A model generated the notes under the pieces. It had not been told where the DNA came from and ran no database searches. It worked only from the letters and a program-made list of their open reading frames with translations. Both the position numbers and the translations under genes were made by a program. Of a stretch of DNA of 7,026 nt, positions 1 to 6,201 are shown in pieces. The stretch is taken from NCBI GenBank assembly GCA_905233775.1, contig CAJOEB010000041.1, positions 1-7,026 of the forward strand, written 5' to 3'. Source of the DNA: an uncultured Alphaproteobacteria bacterium. GTDB lineage: Bacteria > Pseudomonadota > Alphaproteobacteria > UBA3830. Position 1 is the stretch's first letter. Every line of letters begins with the position of its first letter.

Positions 1-87
1 ATTATCAAGAACTATAAATATTCAAAAATTACTTTTGCAAGATATCTAATAAATAGAGAATACAGGAGAGAATCCGAATGCGTGTAG
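1..87 (+). CDS. Possible C-terminal tail of an upstream gene (5' truncated)
   Basis: Frame 1 is open from the left edge to a TAG at 85-87, giving 28 residues that are rich in Arg, Lys and Tyr and end in SECV. It would overlap the start of the next gene by 10 bases and would contain that gene's ribosome binding site, as expected for translationally coupled neighbours. The tail is too short to assign. In many alphaproteobacteria guaB precedes this rsmB-like gene, but I do not see a convincing match to the IMP dehydrogenase C-terminus. An open run of this length can also arise by chance, so the gene itself is uncertain. Confidence 0.3.
   Translation: MIKNYKYSKITFARYLINREYRRESECV
64..70 (+). promoter_or_regulatory. 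Ribosome binding site of the rsmB-like gene
   Basis: AGGAGAG lies seven bases before the ATG at 78. It fixes this ATG as the start rather than the in-frame ATGs further in (residues 12 and 13 of the protein). Confidence 0.7.
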
Positions 88-1355
88 GTGCAAAAATCCA
101 ATCGGTAATAATGATGCTTGATATTTTTTTTGAGTCAGCAACTCCGTTTGATATTGTTATGGCGAAATTTTTTAAAAATAACAAATGGATAGGAGGACAT
201 GATCGACGAGAAATCGCGGAATTTTCTTATGCTATTTTCAGAAATTACGAAAGAATAAAATTTCTAACATCAAAAATAACGGAACATTTTGGTCGATTTT
301 TTGTTTTAGCTTATTTAAAAAAAATAGAGAAATATTCAAACGAAAAAATCAGAGAAATTTTTTCAGGAAAAGAATTTGAACCGAAAAAACTTACTGATTT
401 CGAACATACATTTATCGAAAAAATAGAAAAAATATATAATTTTCCTGAGAATACTATTCTCAATTATCCGCTATGGATGGATCAATATTTTAGAAGAGCA
501 TTCAAAAAAAATTTCGAAGATGAAATGCGTTCTCTTAATGAAAAAGCTTTTGTTGATCTCAGAATAAATACTCTAAAATCGAACAGAAGCGAAGTCGAAA
601 AACTTCTGGCAGATTCAAATTTTGAAATCGAAAAAACAAAACTATCTGCAAATGGTATTCGGATTTTAAACGGAAGAATAAGTCGTAATCATCCGATAAT
701 CAAAGACGGTCTAGCGGAAATTCAAGATGAAGGATCACAGTTAGTCGCAGAAGTTTGTAATTGTTGTTGTAATACATCTTCAAAAAATACCGTCATTGAT
801 TTTTGCGCGGGAGCTGGAGGAAAAACTCTTGCAATTGCCGCTTCAATGAATAACAAAGGACGTATCTTCGCATTAGATAAGTATGTTGAAAGATTAGAAA
901 ATGCGAAAATTCGTTTTCGGCGAGCAAATGTAAATAATGTAACATGCCAAGAGATTTCCGGAAAATGGATTAAACGCCATAAAGAATGTGCTGATATTGT
1001 ACTTGTTGATGCTCCGTGTTCCGGTACGGGAACTTGGCGACGCAATCCGGATATGCGAGCGAAATTTCAAAAAAAAGATTTGGAAGAATTATTAACAGTA
1101 CAAGCGAATATTTTAACAACAGCATCTTCTTTGATAAAAAAAGGCGGGCGTTTAATATACTCAACCTGTTCGGTATTTTTTGAAGAAAATGAAGATCAGA
1201 TTGAGCGTTTTTTATCAGCTTTTCCAAATTTTAAAATCGAGAAAATTCATCTTAATGATCTCGAAAATGTTTTCAACGGGAATTATTTAAGATTATCTCC
1301 GTTTCGTAATGGAACAGACGGATTTTTTGCAGCAAGTTTAGAACGAATTGAATAA
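78..1355 (+). CDS. rsmB: RsmB-family 16S rRNA (cytosine-C5) methyltransferase
   Basis: A 425-residue SAM-dependent RNA m5C methyltransferase of the RsmB/NOL1-NOP2-Sun family; in E. coli RsmB methylates C967 of 16S rRNA. Residues 1 to about 140 form the NusB-like RNA-binding N-terminal domain, with a start (MRVGAKIQSVIMMLDI) typical of alphaproteobacterial members. The catalytic domain follows: INTLKSN and QDEGSQLVAE, SAM motif I DFCAGAGGKT at 241-250, motif II ALDK at 265-268, motif IV DAPCSGTG with Cys314, and motif VI STCS with Cys364. Cys364 is the expected catalytic nucleophile and Cys314 the one that releases the product. Length is normal for the family. An unusual Cys-rich stretch, CNCCC at 227-231, precedes motif I. 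The gene is followed after two bases by another methyltransferase, so the two are probably one operon. Family membership is secure; the exact target cytosine is inferred. Confidence 0.93.
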   Translation: MRVGAKIQSVIMMLDIFFESATPFDIVMAKFFKNNKWIGGHDRREIAEFSYAIFRNYERIKFLTSKITEHFGRFFVLAYLKKIEKYSNEKIREIFSGKEFEPKKLTDFEHTFIEKIEKIYNFPENTILNYPLWMDQYFRRAFKKNFEDEMRSLNEKAFVDLRINTLKSNRSEVEKLLADSNFEIEKTKLSANGIRILNGRISRNHPIIKDGLAEIQDEGSQLVAEVCNCCCNTSSKNTVIDFCAGAGGKTLAIAASMNNKGRIFALDKYVERLENAKIRFRRANVNNVTCQEISGKWIKRHKECADIVLVDAPCSGTGTWRRNPDMRAKFQKKDLEELLTVQANILTTASSLIKKGGRLIYSTCSVFFEENEDQIERFLSAFPNFKIEKIHLNDLENVFNGNYLRLSPFRNGTDGFFAASLERIE

Positions 1356-1357
1356 CT

Positions 1358-2083
1358 ATGAAAAATAAAAGCGAAAAAACTACTGATGATACTATCTTAA
1401 ACGGAAGGATATTTTTGCGTCAACCGAAGGAAGGATATAGAGTTGCGATAGATCCGATAATTTTAGCTTCGTTTGTGTATCCAAAAGATAATCAAAAAAT
1501 TCTTGATGTCGGATGTGGTGTAGGTGCAATATCTTTAATTTTGAAATATCGAAATAATTCCTTGAAAATTACGTCTATAGATATAGATGAAATAATGTAT
1601 GAACTTTGTCGGTATAATTCACATAAAAACTCGCTTGAGTTGGATGTAAGAAATACTGATTTAAAAAATATGTCGAACAAAGAACTTTATGATCATGTTG
1701 TTACAAATCCGCCTTTTTTTATAGCACAATCATCTCACATTTCTGAGAAAAAACGCCTGGCCAATTTTGAGACATTAGAGTTATCAAAATGGATTTCGTG
1801 TTGTCTTGCTAAATTAAAAAACAAAGGAAAATTTTCGATAATACATAGTGCGTCCAGAATTGACGATATACTTTGCGCTTTACATGGGAAAGCAGGAGAT
1901 ATTACAATAACGCCAATATTTCCAAAGCCAAATGAACATGCAATACGCATAGTTATCCAATGTATAAAAGGCAATAAAAGCGAACCGAAAATTACCAACG
2001 GATTGATCATACATAACGGAAACGGACAATTCTCTAAAGATATGCAACAAATTTTAGATGGAAAAATATATAGCGAATTATAA
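1358..2083 (+). CDS. trmN6: TrmN6-like tRNA (adenine-N6) methyltransferase
   Basis: A 241-residue class I SAM-dependent methyltransferase of the COG4123/TrmN6 (YfiC) type. The founding E. coli enzyme makes m6A37 in tRNA1(Val). Near the N-terminus is the family pattern LNGRIFLRQPKEGYR-x-AIDPIILA (about 14-37). SAM motif I is ILDVGCGVGAISL at 48-60. The N6-adenine motif NPPFF is at 117-121, where the Asn-Pro-Pro-aromatic residues hold the target amino group. The ATG comes two bases after the TAA of the rsmB-like gene and has no clear ribosome binding site of its own, so translation is probably coupled. The 3' end lies nine bases from the convergent prmC. Membership of the NPPF/Y methyltransferase family is clear. 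TrmN6 is the best fit, but another small-substrate or RNA target cannot be excluded from sequence alone. Confidence 0.82.
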   Translation: MKNKSEKTTDDTILNGRIFLRQPKEGYRVAIDPIILASFVYPKDNQKILDVGCGVGAISLILKYRNNSLKITSIDIDEIMYELCRYNSHKNSLELDVRNTDLKNMSNKELYDHVVTNPPFFIAQSSHISEKKRLANFETLELSKWISCCLAKLKNKGKFSIIHSASRIDDILCALHGKAGDITITPIFPKPNEHAIRIVIQCIKGNKSEPKITNGLIIHNGNGQFSKDMQQILDGKIYSEL

Positions 2084-2092
2084 ATATGTTAA

Positions 2093-2995
2093 TCAATCTG
2101 CGCTTTGTGCAATAACAACTCTATCAATACCATTTAAATCTTTTTCTGAAACTATATTTTTAAAATTGTTTTTTTTAAGAAGATTTTTTACATCATTCGC
2201 TTGGTTATATCCGACTTCTAAAAAAATATACTTATTTTTATTTTGTGCATTGGATTTTTGTAAAATTTCCTTTGCTACTATTGTTATTTCTCTGTATTTT
2301 TCTAAGCCGTCTATACCTCCATCTAACGCAATTTTCGGATCATATTTTCTGACATTTTCATCGAGAGATTTAATCTCATCTGTACAAATATAAGGTGGAT
2401 TACTGACGATGACATCTATATTCATGTCTATATTCATATCCATTACTTTTCTATCCGCGTTTGTAATATTATTATCGGCGTTCAAAATTTCATTCCATCC
2501 GATATTTATAAATGTCGCGCGATCCATTTCTAACTTTTCTTTGTTTTTTTTCGCAATCGCAATTGCTTTTTTACTTATGTCTATTCCAATTCCCATCGCA
2601 TTTTTAAATTCAGATAATAAACTGAGTAATATACAGCCACTTCCCGTTCCGATATCAAGAAAATGCAATGGTAATTCCATGTTATCAGCAAAACGAGCCA
2701 ATACTGACTCTATTATCAATTCTGTTTCAGGACGTGGATCAAGTACATTTTCATCCACAAAAAATTCATGTTTCCAGAAACCTTTTTTTCCGATAATTTT
2801 TGAAATAGGTTCGCCTTGGTTCAGTCTTGCAAACATATTTGAAAATTTTTGCAACTCAATTGTATCCAAAAAAACATTTTTTGAAGAAAATACTACATTT
2901 TCATATGAAATATTTTTTATATCAGCAATAATTTTTCTGGCATTTTTTAAATTCTTTAGATCAATAACTGTTAGCAATTCAAACGCGCTTTTCAT
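2093..2995 (-). CDS. prmC: Release factor glutamine N5-methyltransferase PrmC (HemK)
   Basis: PrmC methylates the glutamine of the GGQ motif in release factors 1 and 2, which increases peptide release. The 300 residues comprise a small helical N-terminal domain (about 1-85), the conserved link EPISKIIGKKGFWKHEF and DPRPETE (86-92), SAM motif I FLDIGTGSGC (112-121) and the catalytic motif SNPPYI (198-203), whose Asn-Pro-Pro-Tyr binds the target glutamine amide. It is about 15-20 residues longer than usual because of an Asn/Asp/Met-rich insertion (about 172-193) just before the catalytic motif, built in part from a 12-base tandem repeat. It lies 48 bases downstream of prfA on the same strand, the classic operon with its own substrate. 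The ATG has only a poor ribosome binding site (GGTGA, too distant), with an A9 run between. This is the only complete gene here that stops with TGA, an RF2 codon. Confidence 0.93.
   Translation of the reverse strand: MKSAFELLTVIDLKNLKNARKIIADIKNISYENVVFSSKNVFLDTIELQKFSNMFARLNQGEPISKIIGKKGFWKHEFFVDENVLDPRPETELIIESVLARFADNMELPLHFLDIGTGSGCILLSLLSEFKNAMGIGIDISKKAIAIAKKNKEKLEMDRATFINIGWNEILNADNNITNADRKVMDMNIDMNIDVIVSNPPYICTDEIKSLDENVRKYDPKIALDGGIDGLEKYREITIVAKEILQKSNAQNKNKYIFLEVGYNQANDVKNLLKKNNFKNIVSEKDLNGIDRVVIAQSAD
2415..2444. repeat. 12-bp tandem repeat inside prmC
   Basis: TCTATATTCATG (2415-2426) is followed directly by TCTATATTCATA (2427-2438), and by a partial third copy (TCCATT) to 2444. 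On the coding strand it gives MDMNIDMNID at residues 185-194 of PrmC. Because the unit is a multiple of three it keeps the frame. It looks like a replication-slippage duplication. Confidence 0.75.
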
Positions 2996-3043
2996 TGTAA
3001 TTTTTTTTTCACCGTAATTTTTGTACTGATCTATTGCATAAAA

Positions 3044-4120
3044 TTATTCTTGGAAATTTGCAATCTGATCTTCTTGATCTGCGGCAATCAATGCTTTTAT
3101 GACTTCATCTAAGCCAGCTCCTTCCATAATTTGCGGAAGTTTATACAGCGTCAAGTTTATTCGATGATCAGAAACACGTCCTTGAGGATAATTATATGTA
3201 CGAATACGTTCGGATCTTTCTCCGGTTCCTACTTGCAAACGCCTATTTTCGGATCTTTCAGATTGCAGTTTCTGGCATTCCAAATCATACAAACGAGCTC
3301 GTAATATTTTCATAGCTTTTATGCGGTTCATATGCTGCGATCTTTCATCCTGTTGTACAACGACAATCCCTGTTGGAATATGGGTTATCCTTACGGCGCT
3401 TTCTGTCTTATTTATATGTTGTCCGCCGGCGCCCGACGCCCTCATAACATCAATTTTTAAATCCGTATCATCAATTTTTAAATCAACTTCTTCAGCTTCA
3501 GGCAAAACAGCTACAGTAGCAGTTGATGTATGTACACGTCCACTTGATTCTGTTACCGGTACGCGTTGTACTCTATGTACCCCGGATTCGAACTTCAGAT
3601 ATGAAAAAACTCCCTTTCCGGAGATACTTGCCGAAGCTTCCTTAATACTTCCTATGCCCGATTCGTGAGTATATAAAAGCTCAAATTTCCATCCCTTATA
3701 ATCCGCATACTTTTGGTACATTCGAAAGAGATCGGCAGCAAAAAGTCCTGCTTCATCACCCCCTGTTCCTGCTCTAACTTCGATAATTGCGTTTTTTTCA
3801 TCATTTACATCTTTTGGCAGTAGCAAAATTTTTATTTCTTTTTCTAAATCCGGAATAGATGTTCTTAATGTTTTTATTTCTTCTGATGCCAGTTCTTTCA
3901 TCTCATTATCTGAAACAGGATCATTTATAATTTGTTCCAAATCTGTTATTTCCTGAACAGATTTTTTATATTTCTTACTGACATTAACAATATCTTCTAA
4001 ATCTGAAAATTCCTTCGAAATTTTTGCAAAATTCTCGGCATTTCCAACGTTTTTTAACATTTCTTCTTTTAAAAAATCATAACGTTCAAGAACTTTATTC
4101 AACGTTGTTTCTAAAGACAC
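3044..4120 (-). CDS. prfA: Peptide chain release factor 1
   Basis: RF1 ends translation at UAA and UAG. The 358 residues match the family length. An acidic/basic helical N-terminal region (1 to about 100) is followed by the [11 protein letters not shown] block (114-124), the [20 protein letters not shown] region whose PVT at 188-190 is the stop-codon recognition tripeptide of RF1 (RF2 has SPF), and the peptidyl-hydrolase loop [15 protein letters not shown], with GGQ at 232-234. [19 protein letters not shown] and VSDHR (298-320) are also conserved. The start is GTG (minus strand, 4120-4118), with AGGAG seven bases upstream; no better in-frame ATG precedes it. It is the first gene of the prfA-prmC operon, and Gln234 is the substrate of the PrmC encoded next. 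I see no convincing -10/-35 pair upstream on this strand. Confidence 0.97.
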   Translation of the reverse strand: MSLETTLNKVLERYDFLKEEMLKNVGNAENFAKISKEFSDLEDIVNVSKKYKKSVQEITDLEQIINDPVSDNEMKELASEEIKTLRTSIPDLEKEIKILLLPKDVNDEKNAIIEVRAGTGGDEAGLFAADLFRMYQKYADYKGWKFELLYTHESGIGSIKEASASISGKGVFSYLKFESGVHRVQRVPVTESSGRVHTSTATVAVLPEAEEVDLKIDDTDLKIDVMRASGAGGQHINKTESAVRITHIPTGIVVVQQDERSQHMNRIKAMKILRARLYDLECQKLQSERSENRRLQVGTGERSERIRTYNYPQGRVSDHRINLTLYKLPQIMEGAGLDEVIKALIAADQEDQIANFQE

Positions 4121-4127
4121 TGTATAG

Positions 4128-4132
4128 CTCCT
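4128..4132 (-). promoter_or_regulatory. Ribosome binding site of prfA (GTG start)
   Basis: Read on the minus strand this is AGGAG, seven bases before the GTG. It supports a non-ATG start for release factor 1. Confidence 0.7.
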
Positions 4133-4304
4133 ATAAAAAATACGATTAATTTTAATATAAAATCAAAATCGATTACATAGCTTCACTGAATTAAAAAGTT
4201 ATAAAAAATTTATAATTTTCGAAAAAATTATTCCTTTTGATTTACTCTACCACAAGTAGTTATACATATTTCCGCTGTTGGGACTAGTATTGGTTGTTAT
4301 AAAA

Positions 4305-4313
4305 TGCTATAAT
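4305..4313 (+). promoter_or_regulatory. Extended -10 promoter of the BON-domain gene
   Basis: TGCTATAAT is a perfect extended -10 element (TGnTATAAT). No good -35 hexamer is found at 16-18 bases, which an extended -10 can tolerate. Transcription would begin near 4319-4321, leaving a leader of about 30 bases to the ATG at 4350. The promoter lies downstream of the in-frame TTG at 4278, which argues against that codon as the start. Confidence 0.6.
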
Positions 4314-4336
4314 AGACAATATAAGGTAATAAGGAA

Positions 4337-4341
4337 GGAGG
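4337..4341 (+). promoter_or_regulatory. Strong Shine-Dalgarno deciding the BON-gene start
   Basis: GGAGG, within AAGGAGGG, is eight bases before the ATG at 4350. With the promoter at 4305-4313 it fixes that ATG over the upstream in-frame TTG at 4278. Confidence 0.8.
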
Positions 4342-4349
4342 GTAAAAAC

Positions 4350-4898
4350 ATGAAAATGTATAAATCAATCGTAAAAATCAGCTTAGTAATTCTCGGGCTT
4401 TACAGTGTTCCGATTTTTGCTGACGATGTAAACAATAATACGCCTAAAAATGAGGCAACTGTATCATATATATACTCTGATTGTGAGCTAAAATCCAAAA
4501 TTGATGATGAGTTAACTGCTCTTGGCGGTGATCTGGTCAATCGGATAGAACTTGCTGTACAGGATGCTCGCATTATCGCAATAGGTTATGTTTGTAATCA
4601 GGGTCAACATGATGCTGCAATCGATGCTATCAAACGTGTCGGAGGGTATAGAGAACTCATCGACAGAATTGAAATTAGCAACAAGCCTGATACTCCGATA
4701 AGAGACGCGGTTACTACTGGAAAGATGAAAATTTTCTTAGCAACCGAAGACGGTGATTATGCTGTAACAACAGTAAATAGAGTGATCTATATAATCGGTT
4801 CGGCAAAATCAGAACAAGATGAGAGGAAGATTATTGATTATGCAAAATCTTTGTCAAATGTAAATAAAGTAGTTTCGTATATCAAAATCTACCGTTAA
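4350..4898 (+). CDS. Secreted periplasmic protein with two BON domains
   Basis: A 182-residue protein related to the YraP/DolP and OsmY group, whose BON domains are thought to bind phospholipid and help maintain the outer membrane. Residues 1-24 are a Sec signal peptide: a lysine-containing start, a hydrophobic core (about 10-20) and a likely signal peptidase I site after IFA24, before DD. There is no lipobox cysteine, so unlike E. coli DolP this is predicted to be soluble in the periplasm. Two BON repeats follow: about 45-109, and about 116-180 with the typical pattern TVNRVIYIIGSAKSEQDERK and a V-x-x-V-V-x-x-I end. The mature protein has only two cysteines, Cys45 and Cys82, both in BON 1, which might form a disulfide. 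It is a single-gene unit with its own promoter and a terminator hairpin. The biological role is inferred from the family only. Confidence 0.82.
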   Translation: MKMYKSIVKISLVILGLYSVPIFADDVNNNTPKNEATVSYIYSDCELKSKIDDELTALGGDLVNRIELAVQDARIIAIGYVCNQGQHDAAIDAIKRVGGYRELIDRIEISNKPDTPIRDAVTTGKMKIFLATEDGDYAVTTVNRVIYIIGSAKSEQDERKIIDYAKSLSNVNKVVSYIKIYR

Positions 4899-4912
4899 TT
4901 GTTTTTGTTAAA

Positions 4913-4942
4913 AAAGTCGGGCGGTTTTTTCTGCTCGACTTT
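4913..4942 (+). terminator. Hairpin terminator after the BON gene, possibly bidirectional
   Basis: AAAGTCGGGC (4913-4922) pairs with GCTCGACTTT (4933-4942) over 10 bp, including one G-U pair, around a 10-base T-rich loop. It starts 14 bases after the stop codon. On the + strand the last U residues belong to the stem, and the next T-run (4955-4961) is some distance away. On the - strand the hairpin runs directly into a T6 run (complement of 4910-4915), the more canonical arrangement. No minus-strand gene ends here. Confidence 0.65.
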
Positions 4943-5014
4943 AAGTTGTATTGATTTTTTTGATATAAGTCGTATCTTTTTGATGTTTTTATTATTTAAT
5001 AGCTATGTATAAGT

Positions 5015-5018
5015 GGAG
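5015..5018 (+). promoter_or_regulatory. Shine-Dalgarno deciding the start of the DUF167 gene
   Basis: GGAG lies six bases before TTG 5025. It overlaps the alternative in-frame GTG at 5013, which itself has no purine-rich sequence upstream. The TTG is therefore preferred. Confidence 0.5.
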
Positions 5019-5024
5019 TTTCTT

Positions 5025-5321
5025 TTGTTTTTCTCTTACAAAGATGGTCGTTTTTTTATAAATATAAAGGTTACGACAAAAGCATCCAAAAATGAAATTC
5101 GTGAGGTAAGAAATGACGAGTTACTTATTTCTGTTACAGCTGCTCCGGAAAATAATAAAGCAAATGAAGCTATTATCAATGTACTCAGTAAAAAACTGAA
5201 AATTCCAAAATCAAATATAAGCATATTATCGGGAGATAAGAGTAGAAACAAAAAAATATCGATAATTTCTGAAAAAGATATAACAAAAACTTTATCTGAT
5301 TTTACTCTTTCAAAGAATTAA
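5025..5321 (+). CDS. DUF167 family protein (YggU-like)
   Basis: A 98-residue protein of the small, widely conserved DUF167/YggU family, which has known structures but no established function. The family signatures are present: the strand INIKVTTKASKN (12-23; usually VTPKAS), the loop AAPENNKANEAI (39-50), and SGDKSRNKKISI (69-80). I take TTG 5025 as the start because GGAG sits six bases before it and the resulting N-terminus (MFFSYKDGRFFINIKV) matches the usual short lead-in. The alternative GTG 5013 would add four residues but lacks a binding site. There is no signal peptide, so it is probably cytosolic. In E. coli yggU lies beside rdgB and hemW; here it lies beside rph and hemW, a conserved neighbourhood. 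Confidence 0.85.
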   Translation: MFFSYKDGRFFINIKVTTKASKNEIREVRNDELLISVTAAPENNKANEAIINVLSKKLKIPKSNISILSGDKSRNKKISIISEKDITKTLSDFTLSKN

Positions 5322-5324
5322 TTT

Positions 5325-5354
5325 TTGCAATAGCATGATCATGATATATATAAC
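5325..5354 (+). promoter_or_regulatory. Candidate promoter for rph
   Basis: TTGCAA (5325-5330, four of six matches to the -35 consensus) is 18 bases from TATAAC (5349-5354, five of six matches to -10). Transcription would begin near 5361 and give a leader of about 136 bases. In DNA this AT-rich such matches arise easily by chance. Confidence 0.35.
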
Positions 5355-5360
5355 ATATTA

Positions 5361-5491
5361 AGTTAAGGATCTTACGAAAATAATTTAGTGGATTTCTCAG
5401 AACCTGAAAGTTAAGCACTTTAAAAATCCATTTTTAACTTTCCTAAAAGATCTATTAAAATAAACAACTAAGTGTCATAAATTGGAGGAAA
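5361..5491 (+). promoter_or_regulatory. Potentially structured leader of rph
   Basis: This gap holds no gene but has several complementary segments. TGGATTT (5389-5395) matches AAATCCA (5424-5430). GAAAGTTAA (5406-5414) matches TTAACTTTC (5434-5442). GATCTT (5368-5373) matches AAGATC (5447-5452). The first two interleave in pseudoknot order. AGTTAAGGAT (5361-5370) can instead pair with 5426-5439 around a four-base bulge. TTTCCT (5439-5444) is complementary to AGGAAA (5486-5491), part of the rph ribosome binding site. Competing pairings of this kind suggest an attenuator or translational switch, but low-complexity AT-rich DNA makes chance pairing a serious alternative. I recognise no known riboswitch. 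Confidence 0.35.
5484..5488 (+). promoter_or_regulatory. Shine-Dalgarno of rph
   Basis: GGAGG is eight bases before the ATG at 5497. The upstream in-frame TTG at 5482 overlaps this site and would start the protein five residues early, so ATG 5497 is the real start. Confidence 0.8.
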
Positions 5492-5496
5492 AAAAT

Positions 5497-6201
5497 ATGC
5501 GTATTTCCGGCAGAGCGAATAACGAACTGAGAAAAGTTAAAATTATTCCTGATTTTCTTGATCATGCAGAAGGCAGTTGTCTGATATCTTTTGGAAATAC
5601 AAAGGTTATTTGCGCAGCAACAGTTGAGAACAAAGTCCCGCCTTTCTTAAAAGGATCCAGAACCGGTTGGATTTCCGCGGAATATTCGTTACTTCCGCGT
5701 TCGACAAATGTACGTACGGAAAGAGAAGCTGTAAAAGGAAGACAAACAGGACGTACACATGAAATTCAACGGTTAATTGGACGATCATTAAGGACTGCTG
5801 TTTCTTTGGAAGACCTGGGAGAACGCCAAATAAAGATAGACTGTGATGTAATTCAAGCAGATGGAGGCACTCGAACAGCATCAATTTGCGGAGCATGTGT
5901 TGCTATGGGACTGGCTATTAAGAAAATGCGATTTAAACATAATCCGCTAAAAAACTTGGTTGCCGCTGTTTCTTGTGGTGTGGTCGATGGAAGTGTTTTG
6001 TTGGATTTGGATTTTTCAGAAGATTCGAAAGCAGAAGTTGATGCAAATTTCGTTATGGTAGACACAGGTGGTTTAGTAGAAATTCAAGCAACGGGAGAAA
6101 AAAGTACTTTTAACAGCAAACAATTATCAGAAATGATGGAATTTTCTCGTATAGCGATTGAACAAATTTTTGAAATTCAAAAAGAAATCTTATTGGGATA
6201 A
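5497..6201 (+). CDS. rph: Ribonuclease PH
   Basis: RNase PH is a phosphate-dependent 3'-5' exoribonuclease that trims the 3' ends of tRNA precursors. It acts in the cytosol as a hexamer of dimers. The 234 residues span the normal single-domain fold and start with the expected MRISGRANNELR. Conserved parts are HAEGSCLISFGNTKVICAA (23-41), GWISAEYSLLPR (57-68), and GRQTGRTHEIQRLIGRSLR, with phosphate-site Arg86. DCDVIQADGGTRTAS carries the phosphate loop residues Gly124, Thr125 and Arg126. The acidic active-site stretch is EDSKAEVD, with Asp176 and Asp182. Nothing is truncated, unlike the frameshifted rph of E. coli K-12. It ends in tandem TAA TAA. hemW follows after 76 bases, while the rdgB gene often found between them in alphaproteobacteria is missing. 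Confidence 0.97.
   Translation: MRISGRANNELRKVKIIPDFLDHAEGSCLISFGNTKVICAATVENKVPPFLKGSRTGWISAEYSLLPRSTNVRTEREAVKGRQTGRTHEIQRLIGRSLRTAVSLEDLGERQIKIDCDVIQADGGTRTASICGACVAMGLAIKKMRFKHNPLKNLVAAVSCGVVDGSVLLDLDFSEDSKAEVDANFVMVDTGGLVEIQATGEKSTFNSKQLSEMMEFSRIAIEQIFEIQKEILLG

Noticed and set aside
722..1227. Minus-strand reading frames of 107 and 85 codons inside the rsmB-like gene
   Set aside because: They are antisense shadows of the conserved methyltransferase domain, with no recognisable motifs or ribosome binding sites.
2058..2393. A 111-codon plus-strand frame starting in the end of the trmN6-like gene
   Set aside because: It is mainly opposite the C-terminal part of prmC, has a composition typical of antisense, and matches no family I know.
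3001..3009. A9 run before the prmC start as a programmed slippage site
   Set aside because: It lies outside the coding sequence, and the alternative GTG frame that precedes it ends almost at once in TGA. It is more likely a simple homopolymer.
2409..3017. A 202-codon plus-strand reading frame, hydrophobic and resembling a membrane protein
   Set aside because: It lies wholly opposite prmC, which has full family motifs. Antisense reading of Lys/Asn/Ile-rich coding sequence gives Phe/Ile/Ser-rich, membrane-like translations by composition.
3448..3484. Exact 16-base direct repeat (21-base period) in prfA
   Set aside because: It encodes [11 protein letters not shown], which matches the normal family pattern of paired hydrophobic/acidic strands just before the GGQ domain. 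Protein length is standard, so this is not a recent duplication.
3321..3668. A 115-codon plus-strand frame with many cysteines and serines
   Set aside because: It is antisense to the most conserved part of prfA (stop-codon recognition and GGQ regions), so its openness follows from the constraint on prfA.
4133..4260. AT-rich divergent region upstream of prfA examined for a promoter or small RNA
   Set aside because: Several TATAAT-like strings occur on the minus strand (for example the complement of 4149-4154), but none has an acceptable -35 partner, and no stable hairpin with a T-run is visible.
4278..4349. N-terminal extension of the BON protein from TTG 4278
   Set aside because: The extension would contain the promoter and the strong ribosome binding site of ATG 4350, and would bury the signal peptide 24 residues inside the protein.
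5334..5343. 10-bp palindrome CATGATCATG after the DUF167 gene
   Set aside because: Short, with no spacing or partner site suggesting an operator; it is expected by chance at this size.
5606..6065. Minus-strand frames of 96 and 70 codons
   Set aside because: Both are opposite rph and have no independent support.
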